A stretch of DNA of 64,000 bases, from the NCBI RefSeq assembly GCF_001424345.1, contig NZ_LMPF01000022.1, positions 116,122 through 180,121 on the forward strand. Direction: 5' to 3'. The position numbers and the translations under genes are program-made. How positions within the stretch are numbered: the first letter of the stretch is position 1; each line of letters opens with the position of its first letter. This document shows positions 10,427 through 19,581 of the stretch, one piece after another. Below the pieces are notes generated by a model, which saw only the letters and a list, made by a program, of their open reading frames with translations, was not told the origin of the DNA and did not search any database. This DNA is from Burkholderia sp. Leaf177 (GTDB lineage: Bacteria; Pseudomonadota; Gammaproteobacteria; Burkholderiales; Burkholderiaceae).

Positions 10427-11290
10427 TTAGACGCGACGGATAGCAACCATCTTCGATTCTCTCTGGATAACTCCCGCTCGCCGTACGGTTGTTTTGCGAA
10501 CTACCCCACTGCCCCGGGACGATAAATCAAAGTCGACATAGCTTAGTTCTTCTGCTCTTCCAAAAAAGCAGGAACTAAATGCGCCGAGCAATTCGACAGA
10601 AGAGAGGGCCTGCGCTCTCGCGCTCGGAGCATCTTGAGTAGGTATGGATGCGGGGAAAAGATAGATGCAAGGCGGCGGTGTTCTAAAGGGACCGACCTCT
10701 GTCATGCGCGACGACGAGGGTCCTTCGTTGACAACCTTTGGGCATGGGCGTCCGATGGTGCCGCACATCATGTCCCAGACCACTAAGCCGTCTACTCGTT
10801 GATTACGAGATAAAATTTCTGCGCTCAGACGCGTGTGTATTCCGGACCAAGCGTTGCGTCGTGGATCAGCACCCGGATTCGTACAGATGCTCCAAATGAC
10901 GAACTCGTCAGCGATCGCCGGTCGCTCAAAGATGTTGGTGTTGTTTCCGTCAAGGCAACCCTTAAGGTCGATGATCGCTATCTTTCCGCTTGCTAAATTG
11001 ACCAAATAATCATTTCGATTAGCATCTTCCGTCTTTTCCCATCCGGCGATGAACTTGCCATCTTCCATGTGGTTGAGAACGTGCTGGACAAACTCGCGCT
11101 TGCTGCGCATCGTTGCCGAAAATTGTCCGCGCACGCGCTCAACAGCTCCCCGAAAAAGCCCGGAGTTATAGAAATCTTTTTCATCGAGGCCGTGCTTGCC
11201 GAGCTTGTGAGCTTCAGTTTTCAATACCTCGGCAAATGCTTCGATTTTAGCCGTCAGCGCCTTATTTTGATCGCAAGGAGTAACACTCAT
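10427..11290 (-). CDS. Probable type II restriction endonuclease, PD-(D/E)XK-like
   Basis: 287 residues. The centre reads NDYLVNLASGKIAIIDLKGC followed by DGNNTNIFERP. This fits a PD-(D/E)XK core: an Asp before a beta-hairpin, then a hydrophobic strand with D-x-K. The surroundings support a restriction role, because its ATG at 11290 overlaps the stop of the cytosine methyltransferase (ATGA) and the GIY-YIG gene follows 10 bases later. The N-terminal ~90 residues are helical and charged. The family is not one I can name, and the C-terminal 80 residues have no visible motif. Confidence 0.65.
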   Translation of the reverse strand: MSVTPCDQNKALTAKIEAFAEVLKTEAHKLGKHGLDEKDFYNSGLFRGAVERVRGQFSATMRSKREFVQHVLNHMEDGKFIAGWEKTEDANRNDYLVNLASGKIAIIDLKGCLDGNNTNIFERPAIADEFVIWSICTNPGADPRRNAWSGIHTRLSAEILSRNQRVDGLVVWDMMCGTIGRPCPKVVNEGPSSSRMTEVGPFRTPPPCIYLFPASIPTQDAPSARAQALSSVELLGAFSSCFFGRAEELSYVDFDLSSRGSGVVRKTTVRRAGVIQRESKMVAIRRV

Positions 11291-12435
11291 GCGGCAGCTT
11301 GTTGCTGAACTTCGACCGAAACACCCAAGAGAGACTCAAAGATATGGTGGGAGAGGTGGCGGACGACAGGAACGGCAACACCATCACCTGTGAGGTGGTA
11401 AGCCTCGTTGTAGTTTTTTGGCAATTTATAGCTCTCGTCCAGGCCCATCAAACGAGCCGTCTCACGAGCGGATATCAGCCGCGATCTGACACGATTGCCA
11501 TCAACCACGACAATGACTTGTCTGCTAGATCCCCCGGACGGCGTCCGTAAGCATCCGGCAACATCGTCAAAACGAATCTCCGCACGTTGAAATTTGACGC
11601 CACCTTCGACTCTAGTGCGCCGGTAAACGCATCCAACCATCCTTCGACCAGAACGCTTCGCTGCCTCGAGCTTCGCCCGGTGAATCGGTGCCATCATTCC
11701 AATAAGCTGAGAAGTTTCGGCTGCCGTATGCCAGACGACACTTGCGGGGCGTTCTTCAATAAGATCAGCAAACGTTGAATTGCGATGTGCTGGGGTTGGT
11801 ACATTCCACCACAGCCACTTTTTCTGAGTTTTGGCTGAAATGCAATCGAATGCATTACGGAGCCCACGCGTGTGGAATGGTTCGATTGGTCCGGGCGAAA
11901 TTAACGCTGGATCAATCTCGATATCTTTTCTAACGCCGATAAAAAAGAGCCGCGGCCTCGATTGCGGAACAAACAGCGCCGCGTCAATGACCATGGCGCC
12001 GAATCGGTAGCCGGCTTTAGCAAACGTATCGCAAATCGCTGCGAAGTCCTGGCCGCCGTGGGAAGTGAGGGCACCGCAAACATTTTCGAGCGCGATGATT
12101 TTGGGCGCACGTTTGTCCGCAATCAATCCGTTAATTACATCCCAGAAAGGATAAAACGTGCCTGACCGTTCACCTTTCAGACCTGCACCTCCGCCAGCAA
12201 GAGACAAGTCTTGGCACGGAAACGAGCCCCAGATGAGGTCGCCGTCACCGGGTATGTCGGCAGTCTTAATCTCTTTGATATCGCCGATTTTTAGCTCGCC
12301 AGAGGTGCCCCAATTAGCCTGGTAGGTCATCGCCTTTTTGTGATCGAAATCATTCGCGAAAAGGCAGCTCCAGTTGGTACCCAAGCCGGCCCTTGCCATG
12401 CCTGCACCAGCAAAAAACTCATAAAAGCTAGCCAT
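11287..12435 (-). CDS. DNA (cytosine-5) methyltransferase
   Basis: 382 residues from the ATG at 12435, chosen because GGAGG lies about 9 bases upstream and because homology begins at once. All C5-methyltransferase motifs are visible: motif I FAGAGMA (7-13), motif IV SFPCQDLS with catalytic Cys74, motif VI ENVCG, motif VIII QSRPRLFFIGVR, motif IX ISARETARLMG and motif X GDGVAVPVV. It methylates the restriction site to protect host DNA. The start overlaps the stop of the ribbon-helix-helix gene by 8 bases, and its stop overlaps the endonuclease start. The target recognition region between motifs VIII and IX is of ordinary length, so a single target is expected; the sequence cannot be read from here. 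Confidence 0.95.
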   Translation of the reverse strand: MASFYEFFAGAGMARAGLGTNWSCLFANDFDHKKAMTYQANWGTSGELKIGDIKEIKTADIPGDGDLIWGSFPCQDLSLAGGGAGLKGERSGTFYPFWDVINGLIADKRAPKIIALENVCGALTSHGGQDFAAICDTFAKAGYRFGAMVIDAALFVPQSRPRLFFIGVRKDIEIDPALISPGPIEPFHTRGLRNAFDCISAKTQKKWLWWNVPTPAHRNSTFADLIEERPASVVWHTAAETSQLIGMMAPIHRAKLEAAKRSGRRMVGCVYRRTRVEGGVKFQRAEIRFDDVAGCLRTPSGGSSRQVIVVVDGNRVRSRLISARETARLMGLDESYKLPKNYNEAYHLTGDGVAVPVVRHLSHHIFESLLGVSVEVQQQAAA

Positions 12436-12643
12436 GAGACTTTTGCCCTCCGCTGTGTAGGTTGACTTCGATGTGTTCGCGAGCAAGCTTTTCTCTTATC
12501 GCCTCTGCAATCCACGTGTTACGAGAAACGATGCCTGCTCGGTGGGCGCGCGCCGCATCAATCGCTTCAACCGTATCTTCCGGTAATCGAAGGTTCAGAC
12601 GATCCAAGGTGCACACCGTTAAAGGTCGAGATTCGAGATTCAT
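12428..12643 (-). CDS. Ribbon-helix-helix protein, first gene of the restriction-modification operon
   Basis: 71 residues. The segment LNLRLPEDTVEAIDAARA then SRNTWIAEAIREKLA is the strand-helix-helix pattern of Arc/CopG-type DNA-binding proteins. It is the leading gene of the operon and overlaps the methyltransferase start. Helically phased repeats directly precede its start codon. No Shine-Dalgarno sequence is visible before the ATG at 12643, so the message may be leaderless or poorly translated. The simplest reading is an autoregulator that delays or limits the operon, comparable in role to C proteins though of a different fold. It could also be an unrelated antitoxin-like protein. Confidence 0.7.
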   Translation of the reverse strand: MNLESRPLTVCTLDRLNLRLPEDTVEAIDAARAHRAGIVSRNTWIAEAIREKLAREHIEVNLHSGGQKSHG

Positions 12644-12644
12644 T

Positions 12645-12670
12645 GCGCCATTTTGGCGCCATTTTGGCGC
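12645..12670 (-). promoter_or_regulatory. Helically phased direct repeats, probable operator
   Basis: On the plus strand GCGCCATTTTG occurs at 12645 and again at 12656, and a third GCGC starts at 12667. The period is 11 bases, about one helix turn, and the array ends one base before the start codon of the ribbon-helix-helix gene. Such proteins often bind phased short repeats, so self-regulation is likely. Confidence 0.6.
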
Positions 12671-12702
12671 ACTGTCGAGTAGCTCCGTGCGAATAATCTC
12701 AC

Positions 12703-13961
12703 TTAGCGAAACTGTGATTGGGCGGTGGCTAACGATGCCTGCATCAGGTTAGCCGCTTCCATCAAATGCAGACCGCTTTGTAAAGCCGTGACTGGCTCGA
12801 TAGTGGGTCGACCGGCGCCGGCGACGGATTTACGCGCGGTAGGACGTATCGCCAGTTCGATGCTCGTCTGTGAGACGCGGCCATCCTTCTCGTCGGCGGG
12901 TACCTGGGTTATAGAGGGAAGGCTCGCATTCGTTGCCCAAATTGCAAAGGGTTTTTGTCGCTGCGCTCTTTCAATCTTGCAAATGTCTCCTGCTCACCAC
13001 TCAAAGTAACGACAATGATCGGAATTGGAGGTGGTCGATCTGCCACGCTCTCAATGTTGAACGGTGGAAAATCCCGATGTCTATCGCCGCGCATCCACCT
13101 AACATAAAAAGGTTGGTGAGGTAAAAGTGCGATGAATGCCGATGCGGCGAATGTCAAGAATGCTGATCCAATATGGATTCTACCCTGACCGTATTTCGGC
13201 ATAGCGACTCCGGCATATGCGCCACGCAAATCGGACACAATGTCAGACCATGCGTCTATTGGCTGGGGCCGGGGCAAGACCAGGCGGCCTGCGGTTTCTT
13301 TTACGCCAACCTCCGAGACCGCTTCCGTAAAGCCTATTGGTCTCTTGAGAAAGGGGGTCAGCATAGAACTCGGCCAACCCACTTGATAAGGTGGAAATGC
13401 GCTTTTTGCATTGCTCTACAACGCACCTTTTGGCGCGAGAAGATAACGAGCGCAGTCGTTCAGGCCGATTGCCGCCCCGGACGCCTCAGCGCCCAGCAAG
13501 TAAGTATTGATAAGGTTGGTCCGCGCCGTGTCTCTATGCAAATGAAGAGGTATAAGCCGATTAACTTTTTCAAGAAGTCGCCGCTCAAGCTTTGTAGACG
13601 ACCCGCTTGTTAGTCGATTAGATTTTGGAGTGATTTTGGCTTGGAGCAGCAGCGCTCGCTCGGATAACAAGGTCCCATTCGTCTCTTCCTTCCTGACAAT
13701 CAGCAAAAGGTCGGCAAGTTCGCAGTTCGCCACCTTACCCGCTGAGTCAGTGAAAGTCGTCTGAGGGGTCCCATCCACCCAAATAGATTCTGCTTGTACT
13801 ACGAGACCTGGACTCTGCGCGGCAACGCGGGCTGCAAGGACGGATAGTGACGAGCGTCGGTGAAGAAATTTTAAGGCCTCTCTTTCACGTCCATGAGGCA
13901 GAAGACCTGCCACTTGTTGAGTGTGCAGTCGATTCCAGTTGATCCATCCAAAATGAGCCAC
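12703..13961 (-). pseudogene. Broken nuclease-like gene: in-frame TAG plus a frameshift
   Basis: From a GTG at 13961 (GGAAGA 6 bases before it) one frame runs to a TAG at 13418-13416, continues in the same frame to 12909, and then a one-base slip near the A-run at about 12953 restores an open frame to a TAA at 12703-12705. The joined protein would be about 420 residues. The N-terminal part has CELADLLLIV followed 12 residues later by ALLLQAKI, a spacing like the Asp and Gln/Glu-x-Lys strands of PD-(D/E)XK nucleases. The later sequence (PIPIIVVTLSGEQETFARLK, then KPFAIWATNASLP) is well structured. It sits beside the restriction operon on the same strand. Function is not known; nuclease-like is inference. 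Sequencing errors could explain either lesion but are less likely to explain both. Confidence 0.55.
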
Positions 13962-14197
13962 GAGTTCTTCCAGTTATCATCGACGTTGCAAAAGCAATCA
14001 CTTTAACGAAAGGATTGCCCGGGAAAATGTTTGGCCTTGAAAGCTGCGGTATCCCCAAATTATCTCGATCGGCAGGAGCGGACAAGCCTAGGCCGTAATA
14101 CAAAGGCGACGCCGACGAAGGTTCACGGGGAAGTCTATTTGAACGACGTGTCCACAGCACCAGGACCGCACCCCGACGATCTTTAATAGGGAAATCG

Positions 14198-14675
14198 ATG
14201 CTTGTCTACAAATACGTCCCCAACGAGCGCTTTTTTGAAAACTTTATGTTTCGCTTTACGCCTGCCGAAGACCTCAACGATATGCGCGAACTCGTTCCTG
14301 ATATCCGTCTGAGAGACCCTTTTGGTTACGCCAGAAACATAGTAGACAGGAACATACAACACACTTACCTGAAGCTCCAGATTGCGCACCCGCACTTGAC
14401 TTCTGAGGAGGTGTGGCAGATGTGCCGCAAGCTAACCGACGAGCATATGCAGCGATTCGACGTTGACGCCAATAGGGAGGAGATCTTCGATAAGTTTATG
14501 ACGGTCACGAATGCAAACGTGGGCGTGTTGTCGCTAACGGATGGATCCACAGAACGATGTAATGTGGGGGAACTACGCTGGTAGCAACCGCGGTTTCGCC
14601 ATCGCGCTTGACTCTGAAAGCGACTTCTTCCAGCGAAAGCGGCGCTGCTGGCGCGGCTTGCCATTGGTAAGATGA
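14198..14675 (+). pseudogene. Truncated, frameshifted DUF2971 gene
   Basis: The start MLVYKYVPNERFFENFMFRFTP matches the usual opening of DUF2971 proteins, and the family's second landmark appears as GVLSLTD. The frame is then lost near 14543; one base shifted, the expected continuation follows (NDVMWGNYAGSNRGFAIALD), ending at a stop at 14673-14675. The protein would be about 160 residues, shorter than the usual 230-300, so both a frameshift and a 3' truncation are visible. AGGGA precedes the ATG. DUF2971 genes are frequent passengers of defence islands, with unknown activity. Confidence 0.7.
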
Positions 14676-15422
14676 TTGACTGCTGGGAGTTTGAGGAGCA
14701 AAGCCGCACTGTAGATTAACCAAGGATCAACCAATTTTTGGTCTTCACTCCTTGTCAGTCGTACCGCTTCGTCACCTGTGCGATTCTGTCAACGAACGAT
14801 CTCGCGAATCAACGCACGAAGTCATCCGTGCGTCTGTCGGCAACAGCACGTTCCAGCCCGGATATTTCTCACAATTCGCTTTCGAAATGTTCTATACCTT
14901 AATCATTCGGAAAGGTTACGCGACCTAATTTCTCATACTTCGTATGTATCGTCTCACGTTCGGTTAGTTCGCGACTTGGATAGGAACCCTGAAGAAATTG
15001 CGAGCGATCACTGTTTTGCTTTCTGTTCGCCGTGGCGCGGCTCTATCGTGACTGGGCCGCACGGAGTTGTCGGCACAAATGGTGTTTTAATTTCGCTCGC
15101 GGTGACGTCTCCCTTCGCACGCGAAATTCGATAACGGTGCGTTGGCCTACCAGAGGCGAGTGTGTCGCCATTACGAGTCTATTTGCGGTGGTCGCAAGCA
15201 AGGATGGCTTCACATGGTGGGCCTGCCTGATTGGCGTTCTCGGCGTGGGTCAAAGCGTAACGATGAGGTGGCCCCACGCGACACAATGAGCGGCGTGAGC
15301 CTTTCAGTTCGCCACGCGCATTTGCTAAGACTTAAAGATTTGCAGCGCACGGTCGAAGCGCCATTAACGCTCCCAATCTGAGGTTTCCAAAAATCGACTT
15401 GGCTGGATCAAGGAAGAAACGC
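14676..15422. other. Gap of about 750 bases with no gene seen
   Basis: Short frames on the plus strand (14778-15134, 15032-15289, 15142-15381) have no domain or ribosome binding site. The segment separates the defence island from the secreted-hydrolase genes and should hold the promoter of the GH75-like gene. Confidence 0.4.
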
Positions 15423-16337
15423 ATGCGCACAACGATCTTAATGCTGTCCGTGCTTGTCCTAACCGGCATTTGCACGCAAGCCGATGCAGTCGATTGCTTT
15501 GGGCCGCTAAAGACTGATCTGGGTGTTAAAGGCCTGTCCCGGGCGCTCGACGACGGCGGCTATATTGCGCTTTCGACGATGAACATTAACCTCGATGGCG
15601 CGAGCAAGGCCTACCAACGCCAAAATAAGGACGGCGGTGCGTTGATCCATCTCTGCAACGCAGGTCGAGTCTACTTGCCTTCGGGCGAGTCTTACAATCC
15701 CGCGATGAAGACACACTGCACCGGCCGCTTCATGGACGATCTGGCGCGCATCGAGGCAGCAGGCTGGAACGATCCGTCAGTTGGAGCAATCCACTGGTTC
15801 GGAATCGTTGGCGAGGGAAAGACTGTCGTGGCCGGGAAGGTTGTCAGCGACGTCAAGCCTTTGACAAATTCGTCGGGATTTTATGTCTCGCCGACCTCTC
15901 TCTTCGATTTGTCAATTGCCAATCGAGGCGATCAGAAGCGTTACGTTGATTCGATCGTCGTGCGGTCAGCGGTTGTCCCCAAATCAATCTTGTTGTACGC
16001 CCCGTTGGGAAGCTTCGGCGTCGCGATCGACAACACCAAGCGCATCGCGGTTCCATTTATCGTGGGAGACGTCGGTCCGAGCGTTGGCGAAGGAAGTATC
16101 GCGCTAGCGCGCGCGGTCGCGGGGCTTTCGCAGAAATTGGATATCACTTATTCCGAACGCTTGAGCGGCAGCCAAAGCAAACCGAGGGTTCTGTGGGTAT
16201 TTTTCGGCCCGAAATACGGCATCGGGAAATACGACGGCACTCAGCCTCTCCAGTCAAACGAAGCTGCGCAAGCCGCTTACGATCGATGGGGCGGAGAGCA
16301 GCGACTGGAAGCCTGTCTTGTCAGAGTACCCCATTGA
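15423..16337 (+). CDS. Secreted GH75-like glycoside hydrolase (chitosanase-type)
   Basis: 304 residues from the ATG at 15423, chosen because AAGGAAG precedes it and the first residues form a signal peptide (MRTTILMLSVLVLTG, cleavage near QADA). The mature part shows GH75 landmarks: a DVKPLTNSSGFYVS segment, an RYVDSIVV strand, and FIVGDVGPSVGEGSIALA, where the Asp and Glu match the acidic pair expected at the active site. GH75 enzymes cleave chitosan and related polymers, so the product is predicted to act outside the cytoplasm. It is followed 109 bases later by a second secreted hydrolase gene on the same strand. Confidence 0.78.
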   Translation: MRTTILMLSVLVLTGICTQADAVDCFGPLKTDLGVKGLSRALDDGGYIALSTMNINLDGASKAYQRQNKDGGALIHLCNAGRVYLPSGESYNPAMKTHCTGRFMDDLARIEAAGWNDPSVGAIHWFGIVGEGKTVVAGKVVSDVKPLTNSSGFYVSPTSLFDLSIANRGDQKRYVDSIVVRSAVVPKSILLYAPLGSFGVAIDNTKRIAVPFIVGDVGPSVGEGSIALARAVAGLSQKLDITYSERLSGSQSKPRVLWVFFGPKYGIGKYDGTQPLQSNEAAQAAYDRWGGEQRLEACLVRVPH

Positions 16338-16446
16338 CGTCGTGACCGGCATGTTCGCTGCGGGGCATTTCGGAGCGGCCAAACGCGCAGATGTATCGGT
16401 ATTCCTTCGACGAGATCACGCATTTGAGATGGCCCACGAGGTGAAG

Positions 16447-17251
16447 ATGATCTTTACGACAAAACTAGGTAGGGCTCTTGCCAGTCCGGTTCACCACGTT
16501 TTAACTTGTTTTCTGTTGGCAAGCGCATCTTGTCTTCATGTCGCCCACGCAAACGCAAACGCTGGGACGTTCGAACCAGATCGAGAATGGTTCTTTAAAA
16601 AGTGCAAGACAATACATAACTTCAAGAAAATTTCGGATAAAGAAGCCATTCGGATTTCCGCTAGCCGGCTTGACAACAACGCGATCAAGTCGATCAATGG
16701 ACTCTTCGACGTCTGGCGCAGTTATGGCGACAACGACAAACGGAAGCTCGCGTACATTCTCGCCACAGCTCGGAGAGAGTCGGACGGGACATGGCAGCCA
16801 ATCAGGGAAGCACCGGGTTGCAGAACTGACGAGATCTGTCGTGAAAGGGCGATCGGAGCCCTCCTTCATGATCGTGCCGCCGCCAAAGGAAAACCCGACC
16901 CCTGATAATTATGCGAAACCGGCGTCGAATGGCAAACGTTACTACGGGCGGGGTTTTATCCAGCTGACTTTCCCAGGCAACTACAAGAGAGCAGATGAAC
17001 GCCTTGGAACGGGAACCAGTCTCTATGACAATCCCGACTCTGTGATGGAAGAGAACACAGCTCAGACGATTCTAGTGAGAGCGATGATGGAGGGATGGTA
17101 TGGCGCGAAGAAGCCTCTTTCTCAATGGTTGAATGCGAGTTCGGAAGACTGGCTGAATGCACGGAACAATGTCAATCCGCATTCGCCGAACAAATCGATC
17201 ACCGCGGAATCCGCAAAAGAAATCAATGGATGCCTCGAGGCGGTGCAGTGA
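16447..17251 (+). pseudogene. Secreted GH19-like lysozyme/chitinase with a single frameshift
   Basis: The first part starts at ATG 16447 (GAGG just upstream) with a signal peptide ending near HVAHANA. It then reads AYILATARRESDGTWQPI, the GH19 landmark containing the catalytic Glu. The frame ends at TGA 16903, but a shift of one base in the CCCC run at about 16899-16902 continues seamlessly into DNYAKPASNGKRYYGRGFIQLT and NYKRADERLG, typical of phage and bacterial GH19 endolysins, to a stop at 17251. One extra C explains the whole break. The intact product would be about 267 residues and cut peptidoglycan or chitin. Either recent inactivation or a sequence error is possible. Confidence 0.72.
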
Positions 17252-17356
17252 ACATGCTCGTCGGCGAATGGCGCGGGCTAAGCGTCACGTCCTTGCGTGC
17301 ACGACTAAGGGACAATGGATGCGTGCAAGCGGAGGTCGACGTGTCTCGCGTCGCGA

Positions 17357-17935
17357 CTACGGAGAAGAAGAGTTCGAAGCTAGGTACGTTTGGCGCCTCC
17401 GCTTGATTTGATCAATCTGTAAGTCTGACTGGGTCCAAAATCGATAAGGTCGATTGTCGACCAGTCCGTTTCGTCGATTGAGCCAACTGTTGAACTGACG
17501 GTTCAACGCGGGTTTGAGGTCAGACTCGACCCATACTGCATGAATGTGGCGCGGTCCTTTCCAGCTGTCTGTTCCGGGGTTTCGAAACCAGGCGACGAAG
17601 CCTGCATCCGCCAACCGGCCAAGCAACACCCGAATGTTTTCGTCGGACAGACACCGCACGCTAAGGTCGACCGCCGCCGTGTAAGCGACCCCGAGAAATT
17701 TACCATCGGGTCCGTGCACGTTCCCGCGATTCGACGAAAGATTGATCGTCTGTGTAATTCGCTGCCGTAATTCCAGTTGGTCGAGGGAGGCTAGCATGGT
17801 CGGGTTTAGCCCCGCAGTCCGTGATCGTTGTAGCGCACATTTGTGCTCAGGTGACCATGGTGAGGCGACCTGCTGACTTTGGCTTACGCTAGACCAAGCT
17901 AGGAGGAGGGCTACGACGGCAAATCTTGTCAACAT
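17357..17935 (-). CDS. Secreted D-Ala-D-Ala carboxypeptidase-like protein
   Basis: 192 residues from ATG 17935, with AGGAG upstream and a signal peptide (MLTRFAVVALLLAW, cleavage near SQSQQ). The core YTAAVDLSVRCLS followed ~35 residues later by GPRHIHAVWVE supplies an Asp and an HxH, the spacing seen in M15-type zinc peptidases that trim peptidoglycan stems. A tail with WLNRRNGLVD follows. It converges with the GH19-like gene and lies 51 bases downstream of the next minus-strand gene, probably in one operon. Assignment rests on the motif pattern, so the exact family is open. Confidence 0.55.
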   Translation of the reverse strand: MLTRFAVVALLLAWSSVSQSQQVASPWSPEHKCALQRSRTAGLNPTMLASLDQLELRQRITQTINLSSNRGNVHGPDGKFLGVAYTAAVDLSVRCLSDENIRVLLGRLADAGFVAWFRNPGTDSWKGPRHIHAVWVESDLKPALNRQFNSWLNRRNGLVDNRPYRFWTQSDLQIDQIKRRRQTYLASNSSSP

Positions 17936-17986
17936 ACAAGCTCCTCGTCCAAGGCTCCTGAAGGTCACACGCGAAAGCGGCATTGC

Positions 17987-18907
17987 TCACTGCGCCCAAC
18001 TGGTAATGCAAGCCTCAACTGCACTCGCTGAAACTGGAGCCAGGGTTACTGCAGGGCGGTGTTCGAAAGCCTCCCGGATCGCTTCAACGCGCCGGCGCTC
18101 ACTTGATCCATCCTTCTGCGGCACGCGGCACTTGTGAGCGATGTATTGATCGAGTATGCAATCGACCCGCGACTTTTCGTCACCTTTGCTACTGCACGCT
18201 GCCAGAAGATCTGTTGCCTTGCAGTGGAACTGATTCAACAGAACAGCCATCGCCACATTGCCGTATTCGGACTCTAGTCCCAGTGCCTTGGCTTTCCCAA
18301 TGCGCTGGTTAAAAGACTTGATTGCAAAATCGAGTTGTGCTTTCTTGAAATCCGGCTCTGCAAGACCCCGCTTAAACGCGGCCCGGAAAGTCGGATCGCA
18401 ATTCAGATAGCCATTGCGGTTCGCGTCACATGCCCATTTCGGGTCCACGCAGCCGTCTTTCATCGGGATCCCCACCGGGCCGAAGATCTGCGTATATCGT
18501 TCGCGATTCCGTCGCTGGAACTGTTGCAGCACCGTGCCGAGGTTGGTCTGCGTCCAGTCAAGAATTCCAAAAGTCATCCCGTCTAGACCGTAATATCCCT
18601 CGAAGGATTTCTGTGTGCAGCTATCGGATACGGCTTGAATAAACGGTCCGAACGCACCGGCTGTGGTGCATTGCGCAATTTGTCTACACACGTGGTCGGT
18701 TTCTGGACCATAGCTGTACGGATTTGGAGGGCACGCCGTGATCCACTGACCACCTTTGACGACCAGTTTTCCGTCGGGAGCGGTCGCTTTGCATCGGCTA
18801 TCGGGGAGGGCAACGCAACTCCTGGCGACCGGAGTCGGCTGCGCAACTTCTGCTGCAAAAAGCGCGCTGCAAAAAATTGCCGATCTCCATCTGGCTAGCG
18901 CTCTCAT
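17987..18907 (-). CDS. Secreted lysozyme-like hydrolase, GH46-type candidate
   Basis: 306 residues from ATG 18907, chosen for the signal peptide that follows (ARWRSAIFCSALFAAEVAQ). The centre has FEGYYGLDGMTFGILDWTQTN, then a long helical region with many cysteines (CVDPKWACDANRNG, FHCKATDLLAACSS) that would form disulfides outside the cytoplasm. A G-T-x-G-I-L-D-W-T strand preceded by an acidic residue and followed by helices recalls GH46 chitosanases and lysozyme-fold enzymes, but I cannot confirm the family. It precedes the carboxypeptidase-like gene in the same direction. Confidence 0.5.
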   Translation of the reverse strand: MRALARWRSAIFCSALFAAEVAQPTPVARSCVALPDSRCKATAPDGKLVVKGGQWITACPPNPYSYGPETDHVCRQIAQCTTAGAFGPFIQAVSDSCTQKSFEGYYGLDGMTFGILDWTQTNLGTVLQQFQRRNRERYTQIFGPVGIPMKDGCVDPKWACDANRNGYLNCDPTFRAAFKRGLAEPDFKKAQLDFAIKSFNQRIGKAKALGLESEYGNVAMAVLLNQFHCKATDLLAACSSKGDEKSRVDCILDQYIAHKCRVPQKDGSSERRRVEAIREAFEHRPAVTLAPVSASAVEACITSWAQ

Positions 18908-18992
18908 GGTCGGCCTTTCCTTGCGCGGGTCGGCCAAAGTCGCCTACCGTGCGCTATTGATCTCCTTACGGTATAGCAGATGTGGAAAGCAA

Positions 18993-19382
18993 TCAGTCAG
19001 GTATTTCCCTGGCGAACTGTTCGGTATAGCACTGACGGAATGAATGTCGTGAAGAAGTGAAAACTGGAAGCGCGATTAAGAAAGCCACCCGTACTTCGCA
19101 CCACCACGCGCAGTGAGTGGCGCCTTCCTCGAGCGCCTTCAGCTCTTCGGGTGCGAAGACAACGAAGTTGCCTTTTTCAAACTCGTAGCCTTTTTTCATG
19201 TCGGCACGAGCGACGACCTCGCCGGTGGCCTCGGAAATGTATTGCTGCTTGACCCTTCCGCCTTCAGGCGTCAGAAGGTTAAAGCCGACCCCGGAGGCGC
19301 TCTCGGTCGCTGAATACAGCTTGACCGGGATGGAAACCAGGCCGAAAAAAAGCGTCAACGAAGCAATCGAGCGCGCTGCCAT
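18993..19382 (-). pseudogene. Truncated Ku gene
   Basis: From ATG 19382 (GGAGAG upstream) the first 86 residues are unmistakable bacterial Ku: AARSIASLTLFFGLVSIPVKLYS, then QQYISEATGEVV, KGYEFEKGNFVVF and PEELKALEE. Homology stops near 19125 and the frame runs on with unrelated residues to 18993. Full-length Ku is about 280-300 residues, so the dimerisation ring and C-terminal tail are missing and DNA end binding is not expected. It stands divergently from ligD with 199 bases between, the normal non-homologous end-joining arrangement. Confidence 0.88.
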
Positions 19383-19581
19383 GGTTTTCTCTCCTGGTCG
19401 CCGGCGACAGAGCGCGCGGCTGCGGCATACGAGGGACGGGCGAGCAACCGAGCCCGTTGGCTGTTTAGTTTCGATTTTCTTGATTATTAGCGCAACCCGA
19501 GAGCATGCAATATGCCCGGCACTGGTCCTGCGCCCTGACGGGCACGGACTGTGCACTTCCCCTGGACCGAGGAGAGCCGCC

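Noticed and set aside
13885-14160. 91-residue minus-strand frame as an N-terminal extension of the broken nuclease-like gene
   Set aside because: It is in a different frame, lacks motifs, and the GTG at 13961 with its GGAAGA site is a sufficient start.
15423-18907. Prophage lysis module explanation for the hydrolase cluster
   Set aside because: There is no holin, spanin, or phage structural gene nearby, and the genes have separate signal peptides and opposing directions.
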